Part shown: in pieces, positions 33,043-43,132 of the stretch
Position numbering within the stretch: the first letter of the stretch is position 1
Layout of the letters: every line of letters begins with the position of its first letter
NCBI RefSeq assembly: GCF_002210425.1
Contig: NZ_MWQK01000003.1
Span: 372,001 to 436,000, forward strand
Origin: Fibrobacter sp. UWB2
GTDB taxonomy: Bacteria > Fibrobacterota > Fibrobacteria > Fibrobacterales > Fibrobacteraceae
Direction: 5' to 3'
Length of the DNA stretch: 64,000 nt
Notes under the pieces: generated by a model
What the model saw: only the letters and a program-made list of their open reading frames with translations
The model's database searches: none
What the model was told of the DNA's origin: nothing
Program-made: the position numbers and the translations under genes

Positions 33043-33516
33043 TTAGTTAGCGGACTTGCCTTCGCCTTCGACCATGTCAACAGCAGCGTCAGCCTTAGCA
33101 GGTTCAGCAGCCTTCTTAGCCTTAGCAACGATTTCGTCTTCGACGAGACCGATAAGAGCCATTTCAGCAGCGTCGCCGGCGCGGTTCGGGCCGAGCTTCA
33201 GCACGCGAGTGTAACCGCCGTTGCGGTTAGCATAACGCGGACCGATCGTGTTGAACAAATCCTGGAGAACCTTCGGGTCCATCACGAAGCGAGCAGCTTC
33301 ACGACGTGCAGAAAGGTCACCCTTCTTTGCGTAGGTAATCATGCGTTCAACAGCACCACGGACAAGCTTTGCCTTGTGGAGAGTGGTACGCACATAGCGC
33401 TTGTTCTGATCCGTTTCCATGCCCTTCTCGAGAATAGAAGTCGTGAGGGCGCGGAGGATGGCACGCTTGTGTTGGGCGTTAACACCCAGTTTCTTGTTTT
33501 TTACACCGTGTCTCAT
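33043..33516 (-). CDS. rplQ: 50S ribosomal protein L17
   Basis: L17 is recognised from MRHGVKNKKLGVNAQHKRAI and the following helices. At 157 residues it is longer than the usual 115-130 because of an acidic-alanine C-terminal tail after residue about 130 (AKKAAEPAKADAAVDMVEGE). It is the last gene of the superoperon, two bases after rpoA. Confidence 0.97.
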   Translation of the reverse strand: MRHGVKNKKLGVNAQHKRAILRALTTSILEKGMETDQNKRYVRTTLHKAKLVRGAVERMITYAKKGDLSARREAARFVMDPKVLQDLFNTIGPRYANRNGGYTRVLKLGPNRAGDAAEMALIGLVEDEIVAKAKKAAEPAKADAAVDMVEGEGKSAN

Positions 33517-33518
33517 GT

Positions 33519-34493
33519 TTAATCCTTCAAGTAATCATCGACGTCCATGCCAAAAGAAAGGCCCATCGACGTCAACACCTCGTTAAGTTCAACCAAGGAC
33601 TTCCTACCGAAGTTCTTGTATTTGAGCATATCGTTTTCCTTGTTGCGAACAAGCTCGCCAATGGTATGGATGTTTGCCATACGGAGGCAGTTGCTGGAGC
33701 GAACGGAAAGTTCCAGATCGTCCACGCGCATACGGAGGAGGTTAGCGATACGCTGACGTTCTTCATCCATTTCGAGTTCTTCAGGAGATTCGAGATCGCC
33801 TTCGAAGTTGATGAAGATTTCCAAGTGATCCACAAGAAGCTTTGCAGCGTATGCAAGAGCGTCTTCCGGGTCAATGGAACCGTCTGTTGTAATTTCAAGT
33901 TCCAGACGGTTGTAGTCCGTCTTCTGACCAACGCGGGTATCGCTGATGTGCATTGCGACTTTCTGAACCGGGTTGAAGTTCGCATCCATGGCGATAACGC
34001 CAATCGGAGCGTCCTTGTCCTTAAGTTCGTCGGCAACAACATAACCACGACCGCAGGAGATCTTCACGTCCATCGACAGAGAAGCGTTGCCGTTCAATGT
34101 CGCAATGTGAACATCCGGAGTCAGGATAGTGACATTTGGATTGTCCATAAAGTCCTTGGCCGTGACTTCGCCATCACCGGACATGTCCAGGTGAAGGGTT
34201 TCATCATGATCAGACAGGAGCTTTACACGGATGCTCTTGAGGTTGAGGATAATGTCAGTGACATCTTCCTTAACACCCGGAATCGTCGAAAATTCCTTGT
34301 CAACGCCTTCGATTTTCACGGAGACAATAGCCGCACCCTGCAGAGAGGAGAGGAGCACGCGACGGAGAGCGTTACCGAGGGTGATACCCCAGCCACGTTC
34401 CAAGGCTTCTACGACAAACTTGGCGTAGCGGCCATCTTCGCCGGTTTCCACTTTCTGGAAGCTGCGCGGCATCTGAAGTGATTTCCACATCAT
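33519..34493 (-). CDS. rpoA: RNA polymerase alpha subunit
   Basis: The 324-residue subunit has the dimerisation/assembly domain (GWGITLGNALRRVLLSSLQGA near residue 34) and the C-terminal DNA-binding domain ELSVRSSNCLRMANI with FGRKSLVELNEV, which keeps the arginine, asparagine and lysine that contact UP elements and activators. AGAGGT precedes the start. rpsD, which usually lies just upstream, is missing. Confidence 0.98.
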   Translation of the reverse strand: MMWKSLQMPRSFQKVETGEDGRYAKFVVEALERGWGITLGNALRRVLLSSLQGAAIVSVKIEGVDKEFSTIPGVKEDVTDIILNLKSIRVKLLSDHDETLHLDMSGDGEVTAKDFMDNPNVTILTPDVHIATLNGNASLSMDVKISCGRGYVVADELKDKDAPIGVIAMDANFNPVQKVAMHISDTRVGQKTDYNRLELEITTDGSIDPEDALAYAAKLLVDHLEIFINFEGDLESPEELEMDEERQRIANLLRMRVDDLELSVRSSNCLRMANIHTIGELVRNKENDMLKYKNFGRKSLVELNEVLTSMGLSFGMDVDDYLKD

Positions 34494-34511
34494 TGGCGAT
34501 ACCTCTTTGGA

Positions 34512-34952
34512 TTAAATTCTTCTCTTCTTTTTAGGACGGCAACCATTGTGCGGAATGCCCGTCACGTCTCGAATAGAGAGAACTTCGAGGCCCGCATTCT
34601 TGAGAGCGCGGACGGCAGATTCACGGCCACCACCAGCACCCTTAACGCGAACGTCCACCTTGCGCATGCCGAGATCGAATGCCTTGTGGGCAGCGGTTTC
34701 AGCGGCGAGCTGGGCTGCAAACGGAGTGCTCTTGCGGGAGCCCTTGAAACCGGAGTTACCCGGAGAACCCCAAGCGACAACGTTGCCACGAGCGTCGGTG
34801 ATAGAAACGATTGTATTGTTGAAGGAAGCGAACACGCAGGCGATACCCTGGATGTCAATGCGCTTCTTGCCCTTCTTGATCTTGACTTCTTCAGCAGCAG
34901 CCGGAGCTTCAGCAGCGGCAGCAGCAGTTTCCTTGATTTCTTCTTCAGCCAC
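34512..34952 (-). CDS. rpsK: 30S ribosomal protein S11
   Basis: The core from [20 protein letters not shown] to the basic end [11 protein letters not shown] is typical S11. The 146-residue protein carries an extra N-terminal stretch of about 25 residues rich in alanine and glutamate ([16 protein letters not shown]-like), absent from E. coli S11 (129 residues). It follows rpsM by 11 bp and is followed directly by rpoA instead of rpsD. Confidence 0.97.
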   Translation of the reverse strand: MAEEEIKETAAAAAEAPAAAEEVKIKKGKKRIDIQGIACVFASFNNTIVSITDARGNVVAWGSPGNSGFKGSRKSTPFAAQLAAETAAHKAFDLGMRKVDVRVKGAGGGRESAVRALKNAGLEVLSIRDVTGIPHNGCRPKKKRRI

Positions 34953-34963
34953 GATGATACTCC

Positions 34964-35332
34964 TTACTTCTTCTTGTTAGCCACAGTCTTCTTGGGGCCC
35001 TTACGTGTGCGGGCGTTGGTGCGGGAACGCTGACCGCGGACCGGGAGGCCCTTGCGGTGGCGGATGCCGCGATAGCAGCCAATGTCCTGCAAACGCTTGA
35101 TGTTCAAGGTAACTTCTGCGCGGAGCTGACCTTCCACAGAGTATTCATCTTCCAAAAGATGACGAATCTTACCTTGTTCTTCTTCAGTCAGGTCGTCACA
35201 CTTCTTGTTCTTGTCAATGCCCAACTGAGCACAGACCTTGTTAGCGGTGAACAGACCGACACCATAGATTGCCGTCAGACCGTATTCAACAGTCTTGTTT
35301 TTCGGTAAATCGACACCAGCGATACGTGCCAT
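34964..35332 (-). CDS. rpsM: 30S ribosomal protein S13
   Basis: The 122-residue protein begins [20 protein letters not shown] and contains [19 protein letters not shown], the S13 signature. It sits on the head of the 30S subunit and contacts P-site tRNA through its basic C-terminal tail. It lies 9 bp after rpmJ, in the normal infA-rpmJ-rpsM order. Confidence 0.98.
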   Translation of the reverse strand: MARIAGVDLPKNKTVEYGLTAIYGVGLFTANKVCAQLGIDKNKKCDDLTEEEQGKIRHLLEDEYSVEGQLRAEVTLNIKRLQDIGCYRGIRHRKGLPVRGQRSRTNARTRKGPKKTVANKKK

Positions 35333-35341
35333 ACGATCTCC

Positions 35342-35458
35342 TTATCCCTGCTTCTGCTTGTGACGGGGGTTCTTCGAACAGATGATGCGCAATACACCCT
35401 TACGACGGATGATCTTGCAGTTTTCACATCTGGGTTTAATGGAGGCTTTGATTTTCAT
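35342..35458 (-). CDS. rpmJ: 50S ribosomal protein L36
   Basis: This 38-residue gene reads [20 protein letters not shown] and continues [19 protein letters not shown]11, C14, C27 and H33 are the zinc ligands, so this is the zinc-containing form. It lies between infA and rpsM. Confidence 0.97.
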   Translation of the reverse strand: MKIKASIKPRCENCKIIRRKGVLRIICSKNPRHKQKQG

Positions 35459-35485
35459 AGGTTTGACCTTCTTTTGTAATACCTA

Positions 35486-35704
35486 TTACTTGTAACGGTA
35501 AGTAATTCGCCCGCGATTTAAATCGTACGGGGAAATCTCGACCAACACTTTGTCGTCCGGCAAGATTCTAATGAAATGCCGGCGCATTTTTCCTGAAACA
35601 TGCGCGAGGATCTCGTGACCATTTCCGAGTTGAACACGGAAGAAAGCGTTGGGCAGAGCTTCCAACACAACGCCTTCTACTTGTATACCTTCTTCTTTAG
35701 CCAC
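35486..35704 (-). CDS. infA: Translation initiation factor IF-1
   Basis: The 72-residue S1-like OB-fold protein contains [18 protein letters not shown] and ends GRITYRYK, typical IF-1. The start codon is GTG and its G overlaps the TAG stop of secY, so initiation is coupled to secY termination. The genes map and adk, often between secY and infA, are absent. Confidence 0.97.
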   Translation of the reverse strand: MAKEEGIQVEGVVLEALPNAFFRVQLGNGHEILAHVSGKMRRHFIRILPDDKVLVEISPYDLNRGRITYRYK

Positions 35705-37065
35705 TAGGATGCCATCCTGCCGCGAATGCGGCCACGTTTCAAGAAACCTTCATAATTCTTGGTATGCAACTGGGCTTCGAGCTGACGAAGAGTATCCAGA
35801 GCAACACCTACCACGATCAAGACCGAGGTACCCCCAATATAGAAACTCATATTGAGAGCGTCTTTCAAATGCAGGGGAACGACGCTGATTAAAGCGAGGT
35901 AAAGAGACCCAGGCAATGAAATTCTGGTCAAAACGTGGTCAATGTATTCTGCTGTCTGCTTACCCGGACGGACTCCCGGAATAAACCCACCACTTCTCTT
36001 GAGGTTTTCGGCAATGTCGTTCGGGTTGTACTGGATTGCCGTGTAGAAGTAGGTGAAGAATATGATGAGGAGGGCATCTACTACGCTGTAGGAGATGTGT
36101 CCCGGAATAAATGCAGAAGCAAAAGCCTGCATCGCAGATACGTTCGGGAACCAAGATGCAACCATGGCCGGAATGAACATGATGCAAGATGCGAAGATCA
36201 CGGGAATCACGTTAGCGGTGTTCACCTTGAAAGGCAAATAGCTAGCCTGACCACCCAAGACCTTGTTTCCGACGGTCCTGCGAGGACTTTGGAGTGGAAT
36301 GCGACGGGTCGCCTGCTCAACGAAAACGATGAAGCCGACAATGACAACCACGAGCGCCAAGATGAAAAACTCGATCGCAAGCGGCTGGATGCCTTCAACA
36401 AACATTTCCCCTTCAGCCATAATGGCCCGCGGAAGGCCACCGACGATACCGGCGAAAATGATAAGAGAAATACCGTTACCCACACCGTGCGAGGTAATCT
36501 GCTCGCCAAGGTACATCAAGAAGATGGTACCTACGGTGAAGGTTAACGTAGCAAGGAGACGAAAGCCTACGTTGCCGAGACCAGACGAGAAATTGTCGGA
36601 AAGGACCGAGATTCCCGTACCGGCGGCCGTCGTCACCTTGAGGTTCGAAAGCCACATAGAAATGCCCCATCCCTGCAAGGCGGAAAGGACCACCGTGAAG
36701 TATCGGGTATACTGATTCAGCTTAGCGCGACCTTCCTGACCCTCCTTCTGGAGCATCTGGATGGCCGGAATGACCGAGCCCATCAACTGGAGGATGATGC
36801 TTGCGCTGATGTACGGCATGATACCGAGGGCAAATACAGTCGCCTTAGCGAATGCACCGCCGGTAAACGAATCGTACAGGCCAAACAGGTTATTCGAATT
36901 TTTGAAGTATTCTGCGAGAACCGCAGCATTTACTCCGGGGATGGAGATGTGAGCGCCAATACGATAAACAATCAAAAGACCAAGCGTAAAAAGAATCTTT
37001 TTACGCAGGTCTGCGATTTTGAACGCATTGACGAACGCACCGATGGCTTTCGTAACTGCTTCCAT
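35704..37065 (-). CDS. secY: Preprotein translocase subunit SecY
   Basis: The 453-residue protein has ten transmembrane helices and forms the protein-conducting channel. The first helix [20 protein letters not shown] and the plug/gate region [17 protein letters not shown] are clear. The cytoplasmic loop with [13 protein letters not shown] binds SecA and the ribosome. It overlaps rplO upstream and infA downstream by one base each. Confidence 0.98.
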   Translation of the reverse strand: MEAVTKAIGAFVNAFKIADLRKKILFTLGLLIVYRIGAHISIPGVNAAVLAEYFKNSNNLFGLYDSFTGGAFAKATVFALGIMPYISASIILQLMGSVIPAIQMLQKEGQEGRAKLNQYTRYFTVVLSALQGWGISMWLSNLKVTTAAGTGISVLSDNFSSGLGNVGFRLLATLTFTVGTIFLMYLGEQITSHGVGNGISLIIFAGIVGGLPRAIMAEGEMFVEGIQPLAIEFFILALVVVIVGFIVFVEQATRRIPLQSPRRTVGNKVLGGQASYLPFKVNTANVIPVIFASCIMFIPAMVASWFPNVSAMQAFASAFIPGHISYSVVDALLIIFFTYFYTAIQYNPNDIAENLKRSGGFIPGVRPGKQTAEYIDHVLTRISLPGSLYLALISVVPLHLKDALNMSFYIGGTSVLIVVGVALDTLRQLEAQLHTKNYEGFLKRGRIRGRMAS

Positions 37066-37505
37066 TAGATGATCTCAACTTTGCCGCCAGCAGCTTCAAT
37101 GGCAGCCTTTGCCTTTTCGCTGATAGCGTTAACCTTTACGTTGATAGCCTTGTCGATAGAACCAAAAGCGAGGACCTTGACCGGCAGTTCGGCGTTCTTG
37201 ATGAAGCCCTGGTCGAAGAGGACCTTGGCATCGAAATCAGTAACGCTGACACCAGCGAGGCGCTTCAGGTTCACGATCTGGAATTCAACACCAGCGTGCT
37301 TGAAGCCGCGCTTCGGGATACGACGGTGAATCGGCATCTGGCCGCCTTCGAAAGCGACGCGACCGGCCTTAGCGCTCTTACGAGCACCAGCACCCTTCTG
37401 ACCACGACCGGCAGTCGTGCCCCAGCCAGAGCCCGGACCACGACCAATGCGCTTGCGGCTCTTGCCCTTGGCAGCCTTGCCAGGATTGAGAGTATTGAGT
37501 TCCAT
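37065..37505 (-). CDS. rplO: 50S ribosomal protein L15
   Basis: The 146-residue protein begins with the basic glycine-rich stretch NPGKAAKGKSRKRIGRGPGS typical of L15 and has the GFKHAGVEFQIVNLKRL core. Its stop overlaps the secY start by one base. It lies one base after rpmD. Confidence 0.98.
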   Translation of the reverse strand: MELNTLNPGKAAKGKSRKRIGRGPGSGWGTTAGRGQKGAGARKSAKAGRVAFEGGQMPIHRRIPKRGFKHAGVEFQIVNLKRLAGVSVTDFDAKVLFDQGFIKNAELPVKVLAFGSIDKAINVKVNAISEKAKAAIEAAGGKVEII

Positions 37506-37506
37506 C

Positions 37507-37686
37507 TTAGATCTCCTCGACCTTGACCATGTCCTTCACGGCATTGATCATGCCCTGGATGGACGGAGTCAGATTGTGTTCAACAGTTTGTCCGATCTTG
37601 CGGAGGCCGAGTGCAGCCACGTTAGCGCGGTGCACCGGAAGGCGACGGACGATACCCTTGATCAAAGTAATACGAACTTTCTTCAT
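37507..37686 (-). CDS. rpmD: 50S ribosomal protein L30
   Basis: The 59-residue protein reads MKKVRITLIKGIVRRLPVHR, then NVAALGLRKIGQTVEHNLTP, matching L30 including the conserved LGLRKIG segment. It sits between rpsE and rplO as in the standard spc operon. Confidence 0.96.
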   Translation of the reverse strand: MKKVRITLIKGIVRRLPVHRANVAALGLRKIGQTVEHNLTPSIQGMINAVKDMVKVEEI

Positions 37687-37699
37687 TAGGTATTACTCC

Positions 37700-38194
37700 T
37701 TAGGCTTCAAAACCACGCAACTTGGCGCAGTCCTGTTTGTTCTTCTGAGAAAGCAGGCCTTCCAAGCAAGCGCTGACGACAGTGCTCGGGTTGGAGGAAC
37801 CGTGAATCTTCGTGAGGATGTTGCGGACACCGGCGAGTTCGAGAACTGCACGGGCAGCAGCACCGGCGATAACACCAGTACCCGGAGCAGCCGGCATGAG
37901 GAGGATGCGGGTAGAACCGCTCTTCACTTCGATGTCGTGCGGGATGGTGCCATCGAGGAGCTGAACTTCCACGATGTTTCTCTGGGCAGCTTCGGTACCC
38001 TTACGGATAGCTTCGGAAACTTCCTTAGCCTTGCCGAGACCGACACCGACCTTGCCGTTCTTGTTGCCGACGACAACGAGAGCGGAGAAGGACATGCGAC
38101 GGCCGCCCTTGACGGTCTTAGCGCAACGGTTGATGTGTACAACCTTGTCTTCAAATTCAGAAACTTGAGCTTCGCGTTCCAAAGTGTACCTCAC
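37700..38194 (-). CDS. rpsE: 30S ribosomal protein S5
   Basis: The 164-residue protein has the RNA-binding segment [20 protein letters not shown] and [17 protein letters not shown], and a C-terminal domain with [12 protein letters not shown]. Its start overlaps the rplR stop by one base. S5 shapes the mRNA entry site and affects decoding accuracy. Confidence 0.98.
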   Translation of the reverse strand: MRYTLEREAQVSEFEDKVVHINRCAKTVKGGRRMSFSALVVVGNKNGKVGVGLGKAKEVSEAIRKGTEAAQRNIVEVQLLDGTIPHDIEVKSGSTRILLMPAAPGTGVIAGAAARAVLELAGVRNILTKIHGSSNPSTVVSACLEGLLSQKNKQDCAKLRGFEA

Positions 38195-38565
38195 TAGAAT
38201 TTGAGTCCGCCTTCACGAGCTCCCTCAGCGAGAGCCTGAACGCGACCGTGATAGATGTAACCGCCGCGGTCGAAGACCACGGATTCAATGCCCTTGGACT
38301 TGGCGAGTTCAGCAATCTGGAGACCGAGCTGCTTAGCCTGTTCGGTCTTCGTCATTTCACCAAACTTACCCTGGAATTCCTTGGAAGCTGTGGTGACCTG
38401 AGCGACAGACTTGTTGTTTTCGTCATCAAAGATCTGGGCAATCATGTGAGACAAGGAACGGCGAACAGCCAAACGAGGGCATTCTGCAGTTCCGACAACA
38501 GACTTGCGTACGCGTTCGTGGCGTGCGATTCTGGACTGGATTCTTTTTTTAGCAATTGCAGTCAT
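38194..38565 (-). CDS. rplR: 50S ribosomal protein L18
   Basis: The 123-residue protein binds 5S rRNA. It begins with basic IAKKRIQSRIARHERVRKSV, continues with PRLAVRRSLSHMIAQIFDD, and ends VFDRGGYIYHGRVQALAEGA, all typical of L18. It lies 9 bp after rplF. Confidence 0.98.
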   Translation of the reverse strand: MTAIAKKRIQSRIARHERVRKSVVGTAECPRLAVRRSLSHMIAQIFDDENNKSVAQVTTASKEFQGKFGEMTKTEQAKQLGLQIAELAKSKGIESVVFDRGGYIYHGRVQALAEGAREGGLKF

Positions 38566-38574
38566 AGTTTACCC

Positions 38575-39114
38575 TTATTTACCTGTCTTCTTACCTTGCT
38601 TGCGACGCACAATTTCGCCAGCGTACTTGATGCCCTTGCCCTTATACGGTTCAGGCTTACGGTACTTGCGAATTTCTGCGGCAGCCTGGCCAACCTTCTG
38701 CTTGTCGATGCCGGAGATCGTAATCTTCAGCGGATCAACAGCCTTCAGTTCAACGCCTTCCGGAGCCTTGAAGATCACCGGATGAGAGAAGCCGAGAACC
38801 AAGTTGAGGTCCTTGCCCTTCTGTTCGACGCGGTAGCCAACGCCAACGATTTCGAGAGTCTTCTGGAAACCCTTGGTCACGCCTTCGACCATGTTATTGA
38901 CGAGAGCGCGAGTGGTGCCGTGCATAGCGCGGGTGAACTTTTCATCATTCGGGCGGGTGAAGGAGAGCTTGTCGCCATCGAGCTTGATGGAGATGAGTTC
39001 GTGAACGTTCGTTTCGAGCTTGCCCTTCGGGCCTTCGACCTTGATGTTCTGACCGTTGACGTTAACCTTAACGCCAGCCGGGATAGTGATAATAGCTTTA
39101 CCGATACGGGACAT
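38575..39114 (-). CDS. rplF: 50S ribosomal protein L6
   Basis: I start at MSRIGKAIITIPAGVKVNV (39114). It has AAAGG at proper spacing and does not overlap rpsH; an in-frame ATG three codons earlier is too close to that site. The C-terminal PEPYKGKGIKYAGEIVRRKQ is the L6 signature. About 179 residues. Confidence 0.96.
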   Translation of the reverse strand: MSRIGKAIITIPAGVKVNVNGQNIKVEGPKGKLETNVHELISIKLDGDKLSFTRPNDEKFTRAMHGTTRALVNNMVEGVTKGFQKTLEIVGVGYRVEQKGKDLNLVLGFSHPVIFKAPEGVELKAVDPLKITISGIDKQKVGQAAAEIRKYRKPEPYKGKGIKYAGEIVRRKQGKKTGK

Positions 39115-39116
39115 CT

Positions 39117-39512
39117 TTACCATACCTTTGCGATGACTTCGCCACCCACCTTGAGTTCGCGGGCTTCGTGGTCAGTCATGACACCTTTAGATGTGGAGAT
39201 GATAGCATAGCCGAGGCCGTTGCGAACGCGCGGAAGCTTGGCCACGTCAACGTAGTGACGGAGACCCGGCGTAGAAACGCGCTGGAGGCCCTGGATAGCG
39301 GATTCGCCCTTCGTGTAACGGAGGAGGACCTTGAGGATGCCCTGCTTACCGTCATCGACGACGACGAACTTCTTAATGAAACCTTTTTCCTGCAACACAC
39401 GTGCAATATCACGCTTCAGATTGCTGGCAGGAATGTCCACCACGGGGAGCTTTGCCGTAGAGGCATTGCGGATACGGGTGAGCATATCGGCGATAGTATC
39501 TGTCATTGCCAT
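39117..39512 (-). CDS. rpsH: 30S ribosomal protein S8
   Basis: The 131-residue protein contains DTIADMLTRIRNASTAKLPV and ends ISTSKGVMTDHEARELKVGG, typical S8. GGAGAG precedes the first ATG. In many bacteria S8 represses its own operon through a helix in the rplE leader region; I did not identify such a site here. Confidence 0.98.
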   Translation of the reverse strand: MAMTDTIADMLTRIRNASTAKLPVVDIPASNLKRDIARVLQEKGFIKKFVVVDDGKQGILKVLLRYTKGESAIQGLQRVSTPGLRHYVDVAKLPRVRNGLGYAIISTSKGVMTDHEARELKVGGEVIAKVW

Positions 39513-39524
39513 TTTATACTCTCC

Positions 39525-39710
39525 TTACCAAGACGACTTTGTGATACCGGGGATTTCGCCGGCGAGTGCCATTTCGCGGAAGCAAATACGGCAAAGGCCA
39601 AAGCGGCGCATAAAGGCGTGCGGCCTACCGCAACGCTTGCAACGGTTGTACCCACGAACGGTATACTTCGGAGTACGCTTGCATTTTTCAATCATTCTTC
39701 TGCTTGCCAT
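39525..39710 (-). CDS. rpsN: 30S ribosomal protein S14, zinc-binding short form
   Basis: The 61-residue protein has four zinc cysteines, C24, C27, C40 and C43, in [20 protein letters not shown]. This is the short zinc-dependent type, unlike the roughly 100-residue zinc-free S14 of E. coli. It lies between rplE and rpsH. Confidence 0.98.
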   Translation of the reverse strand: MASRRMIEKCKRTPKYTVRGYNRCKRCGRPHAFMRRFGLCRICFREMALAGEIPGITKSSW

Positions 39711-39719
39711 GGTATTACC

Positions 39720-40259
39720 TTACTTCCTGAAGGGGAGTCCAAGTTCTTCGAGGAGGGCACGGCCTTCGTCGTCCGTCTTAGCGGAAGTGACGAAAGAAAT
39801 GTCCATACCGAAGGTACGGGAAATCTTGTCAATGTCGATTTCAACAAAGATCGTCTGTTCCTTGATGCCGAGGGTGAAGTTACCCATGCCATCAAAGCCA
39901 CGGCGTGCGAGACCACGGAAGTCACGGACACGCGGAAGGTCGATGTTGATGAAACGATAGAGGAAGTCCCACATGTTGTCGCCATGAAGTGTGACCTTAG
40001 CACCGATGCCGATACCTTCACGGAGGTGGAAGTTAGCGACAGCCTTCTTAGCGTTAGTGACAATAGCCTTCTGACCGGTGATAGCAGTGAGAGTGTCAGC
40101 AGCTTCGTCAAGAATCTTGCGGTTCTGGGAAGCGGCGCCCACGCCCATGTTGAGCACGATCTTTTCGAGACGCGGAATCTGCATCACGTTCTTGTAGGCA
40201 AACTTTTGCTGCAAGGCCGGAACGACCTTTTCGAGATAGAATTGCTTCATCTGGTTCAT
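39720..40259 (-). CDS. rplE: 50S ribosomal protein L5
   Basis: The 179-residue protein binds 5S rRNA and touches the small subunit. The segments [20 protein letters not shown] and [20 protein letters not shown] are diagnostic. It lies 9 bp after rplX. Confidence 0.98.
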   Translation of the reverse strand: MNQMKQFYLEKVVPALQQKFAYKNVMQIPRLEKIVLNMGVGAASQNRKILDEAADTLTAITGQKAIVTNAKKAVANFHLREGIGIGAKVTLHGDNMWDFLYRFINIDLPRVRDFRGLARRGFDGMGNFTLGIKEQTIFVEIDIDKISRTFGMDISFVTSAKTDDEGRALLEELGLPFRK

Positions 40260-40268
40260 TGCGTTACC

Positions 40269-40568
40269 TTACACAGCCTTTCCAGTTTTAACACTGGTAC
40301 GAACGCCCTTCTTACCCTTTTCGCGAACGATGCGGGTACGAACGGGAGTGTTGCCTTCGAGAAGCATCACGTTGGAAATGTCAATCGGCAATTCCTTTTC
40401 AACGATGCCACCAGTCTGATTGGTCTGAGACGGCTTTTCGTGACGCTTGCGGACGTTGACGCCCGAAACGGTCACCTTGCCATCCTTGACGCTGATGACT
40501 TGACCGGTCTTGCCCTTGTCAACACCGGAAATCACCTTGACGTTATCATTCTTCTTGATGTTAGCCAT
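40269..40568 (-). CDS. rplX: 50S ribosomal protein L24
   Basis: The 99-residue protein has the KOW motif [20 protein letters not shown] and the [17 protein letters not shown] segment of L24, an assembly-initiator protein of the large subunit. Its ATG overlaps the rplN stop by one base. Confidence 0.98.
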   Translation of the reverse strand: MANIKKNDNVKVISGVDKGKTGQVISVKDGKVTVSGVNVRKRHEKPSQTNQTGGIVEKELPIDISNVMLLEGNTPVRTRIVREKGKKGVRTSVKTGKAV

Positions 40569-40936
40569 TAGAGAACCTCAGGTGCGAGGGAGATGATCTT
40601 CATGTATTTCTTGTCGCGGAGCTCACGAGCCACCGGTCCAAAAATACGGGTTCCACGCGGTTCGCCATCCTTGTTGATGAGAACCACTGCGTTGTCGGAG
40701 AAACGAATGAACGTTCCGTCCGGACGTGCGATTTCTTTAGCTGTGCGGACGACGACGGCGTCGGCCACGGAACCCTTCTTCACCTTGCTCTGGGGGATAG
40801 CGTCCTTAACGGCTACCTTGATGACATCACCGATGCTAGCATAGCGACGGTTTGTGCCACCCAAAACACGGATGCAGGCGACTTCCTTGGCACCACTGTT
40901 ATCGGCCACGACGAGTCTGGTTTCTTCTTGAATCAT
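40568..40936 (-). CDS. rplN: 50S ribosomal protein L14
   Basis: The 122-residue protein starts [20 protein letters not shown] and ends [20 protein letters not shown], an almost textbook L14. It lies 20 bp after rpsQ. Confidence 0.99.
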   Translation of the reverse strand: MIQEETRLVVADNSGAKEVACIRVLGGTNRRYASIGDVIKVAVKDAIPQSKVKKGSVADAVVVRTAKEIARPDGTFIRFSDNAVVLINKDGEPRGTRIFGPVARELRDKKYMKIISLAPEVL

Positions 40937-40956
40937 ATTCGCCTTACTCCAGGAGT

Positions 40957-41211
40957 TTACTTCTTCTTTTCCACAATGCGGACGAGGCGCCAGCGCTTCG
41001 TTGCAGAGAGGGGACGAGTTTCCATGATTTCGACCAAGTCGCCTTCTTCGGCTTCATTCTTTTCATCGTGAGCCTTGAGCTTGCTGGTCGTAGTCATGAT
41101 CTTGTTGTACATCGGGTGACGCTTGCGGTTTTCGACCACAACCGTAATCGTCTTGTCCATCTTGTCGGAGGAGACGATACCCTGCTTGACTTTACGAAGG
41201 TTTCTTTCCAT
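40957..41211 (-). CDS. rpsQ: 30S ribosomal protein S17
   Basis: The 84-residue OB-fold protein contains [20 protein letters not shown] and [20 protein letters not shown], the S17 signature. It lies 17 bp after rpmC. Confidence 0.98.
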   Translation of the reverse strand: MERNLRKVKQGIVSSDKMDKTITVVVENRKRHPMYNKIMTTTSKLKAHDEKNEAEEGDLVEIMETRPLSATKRWRLVRIVEKKK

Positions 41212-41228
41212 TTCCTGCTCCTGCCGGC

Positions 41229-41420
41229 TTATGCCTTGGCCTTTTCGCTGAGGATGGTCTTGATTCTGGCGATGTCCTTGCGGGCAGCTTGAATCACAGA
41301 GGGTTTTTCCAAATTACCGAGCTTCGCAGTCATGCGGTAATTGAACAAATCGAGATTCAACTGAGCCAGTTTTTCCTTGAGCTGGTCAACGCCCAGTTCT
41401 TTCAATTCACGTGCTTTCAT
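41229..41420 (-). CDS. rpmC: 50S ribosomal protein L29
   Basis: I start at [20 protein letters not shown] (41420) because GGAG precedes it and its A overlaps the rplP stop (TAATG). A longer open frame to 41450 adds ten unrelated residues. The 63-residue, two-helix protein has the [19 protein letters not shown] signature. Confidence 0.95.
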   Translation of the reverse strand: MKARELKELGVDQLKEKLAQLNLDLFNYRMTAKLGNLEKPSVIQAARKDIARIKTILSEKAKA

Positions 41421-41833
41421 TAGATCTCCGATTCTTCGATGATTTTGCACTTAAGGGGGAGCTTCTGAATTGCGACATGGAGAGCTTCCATGGCAAGTTC
41501 ACGTTCAACACCACCCATTTCAAAAAGGATGCGACCCGGGAGGATTACGGCTGCCCAGAATTCGACTGCGCCCTTACCCTTACCCATACGGGCTTCTGCA
41601 GGGTGACGGGTAATCGGCTTATCGGGGAAGACGCGAATCCACACGCGACCACCACGCTTGATCTTACGAGTCATGGCGATACGAGCAGCTTCGATCTGGC
41701 GAGCGGTGAGCCAGCACTTTTCAAGAGCCTGGATACCGAATTCGCCAAAGGCGATATAGTTGCCACGAGAGGCGACGCCCTTCATGCGCCCTTTCATTTG
41801 CTTACGATGCAATGTTCTTTTCGGACTCAGCAT
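41420..41833 (-). CDS. rplP: 50S ribosomal protein L16
   Basis: The 137-residue protein begins [20 protein letters not shown] and contains [20 protein letters not shown]. The segment [20 protein letters not shown] is also typical of L16, which lies near the A site of the peptidyl transferase centre. Confidence 0.98.
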   Translation of the reverse strand: MLSPKRTLHRKQMKGRMKGVASRGNYIAFGEFGIQALEKCWLTARQIEAARIAMTRKIKRGGRVWIRVFPDKPITRHPAEARMGKGKGAVEFWAAVILPGRILFEMGGVERELAMEALHVAIQKLPLKCKIIEESEI

Positions 41834-41835
41834 AA

Positions 41836-42495
41836 TTACTTCTCTCTCTTGTTGTCGTTCATGACGTCCTTACCGATCTTTTCACCGTGCATGATCCACA
41901 CCTTGATACCGATGGCACCATAAACGGTCTTAGCGATGGCAGTTGCGTAGTCGATGTCAGCACGAAGAGTGTGCAGAGGCACGCGGCCTTCGGCATACTT
42001 TTCAACGCGGGCAATTTCGGCACCACCGAGGCGGCCGCCGCACTGCACCTTGATACCTTCCACACCCATGCGCATAGCGGACTGGATAGCACGCTTCATG
42101 GCACGGCGGAAAGAAATACGCTTTTCGAGCTGGCGAGCAATGTTTTCAGCCACGAGCTTGGCATCAGTTTCCGGACGCTTGATTTCGTGGACTGCAATAT
42201 AGATTTCTTTACCGGTGAGGAACTGGAGTTCGCCCTTCAAACGTTCCAATTCTTCGCCCTTTTTACCGATAACGATACCCGGGCGAGCGGTATAGAGGTT
42301 AACGTTCACCTTCTTGACGGTACGTTCGATGCCAACCTTGGAGAGGGAGGCATGTTCGAAACGCTTCATCAAGTAGCGACGGAGCACGATATCTTCATAG
42401 AGAAGATCGGCAAACTTGTCTTCGGCATACCACTTGGATTCCCAACCGCGGATAACGCCAAGACGAAGACCATTAGGATGAGTTTTGTGACCCAT
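41836..42495 (-). CDS. rpsC: 30S ribosomal protein S3
   Basis: The 219-residue protein begins [20 protein letters not shown], has the KH domain [19 protein letters not shown] and the C-terminal [21 protein letters not shown]3 helps unwind mRNA at the entry tunnel. It lies two bases after rplV. Confidence 0.98.
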   Translation of the reverse strand: MGHKTHPNGLRLGVIRGWESKWYAEDKFADLLYEDIVLRRYLMKRFEHASLSKVGIERTVKKVNVNLYTARPGIVIGKKGEELERLKGELQFLTGKEIYIAVHEIKRPETDAKLVAENIARQLEKRISFRRAMKRAIQSAMRMGVEGIKVQCGGRLGGAEIARVEKYAEGRVPLHTLRADIDYATAIAKTVYGAIGIKVWIMHGEKIGKDVMNDNKREK

Positions 42496-42497
42496 TG

Positions 42498-42848
42498 TTA
42501 ATTCTCCTTGTCTGCGACAACGACGGTGATGTGGGAGAGCGGCTTTTCGATACGGAAAGCACGGCCCTGGGAACGCGGGTGAATGCGCTTCATGATCGTA
42601 CCACCATCAGCGGTGATGGTCTTGATCACGATTTCTTCGGCGGAAACCGGAGCGGCGGACTTCTGCTTCAAGTTAGCGACAGCGGACTTGAGAGCATTTT
42701 CAACCAGCGGAGCACCCTTGGTCTGCGTACGGAGGATGGAGAGCATCGCGAAGGCTTCGCTGACGGACTTGCCACGAACGAGGTCGACTACGCGACGGAG
42801 CTTGCGAACGCCGTAACGGACGTTTTTAACTTTAGCAACAGCTTGCAT
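42498..42848 (-). CDS. rplV: 50S ribosomal protein L22
   Basis: The 116-residue protein has [20 protein letters not shown] at the N-terminus and the beta-hairpin [20 protein letters not shown], whose loop lines the exit tunnel. Its start overlaps the rpsS stop by one base. Confidence 0.98.
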   Translation of the reverse strand: MQAVAKVKNVRYGVRKLRRVVDLVRGKSVSEAFAMLSILRTQTKGAPLVENALKSAVANLKQKSAAPVSAEEIVIKTITADGGTIMKRIHPRSQGRAFRIEKPLSHITVVVADKEN

Positions 42849-43129
42849 TATTTCTTGCCTCCAGCAGTTTCAGTCTTGCGGTGACCGCGGAAAGTACGGG
42901 TCATGGAGAATTCGCCGAGCTTATGGCCAACCATGTTTTCGGTGACATAAACCGGAAGGAACTGCTTGCCGTTATAGACGGAGAACGTGAGTCCGACCAT
43001 ATCCGGGACGATTGTGGAACGACGGGACCAGGTCTTGATAGCCTGTTTCTTGTCGGAACCGGCCATCGCCTGGGCCTTGCTGAGAACGTGGGAATCCACG
43101 AACGCACCTTTCTTAAGGGATCTAGACAT
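42848..43129 (-). CDS. rpsS: 30S ribosomal protein S19
   Basis: The 93-residue protein contains [20 protein letters not shown] and [20 protein letters not shown], the S19 signature. It lies three bases after rplB. Confidence 0.98.
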   Translation of the reverse strand: MSRSLKKGAFVDSHVLSKAQAMAGSDKKQAIKTWSRRSTIVPDMVGLTFSVYNGKQFLPVYVTENMVGHKLGEFSMTRTFRGHRKTETAGGKK

Positions 43130-43132
43130 GAA

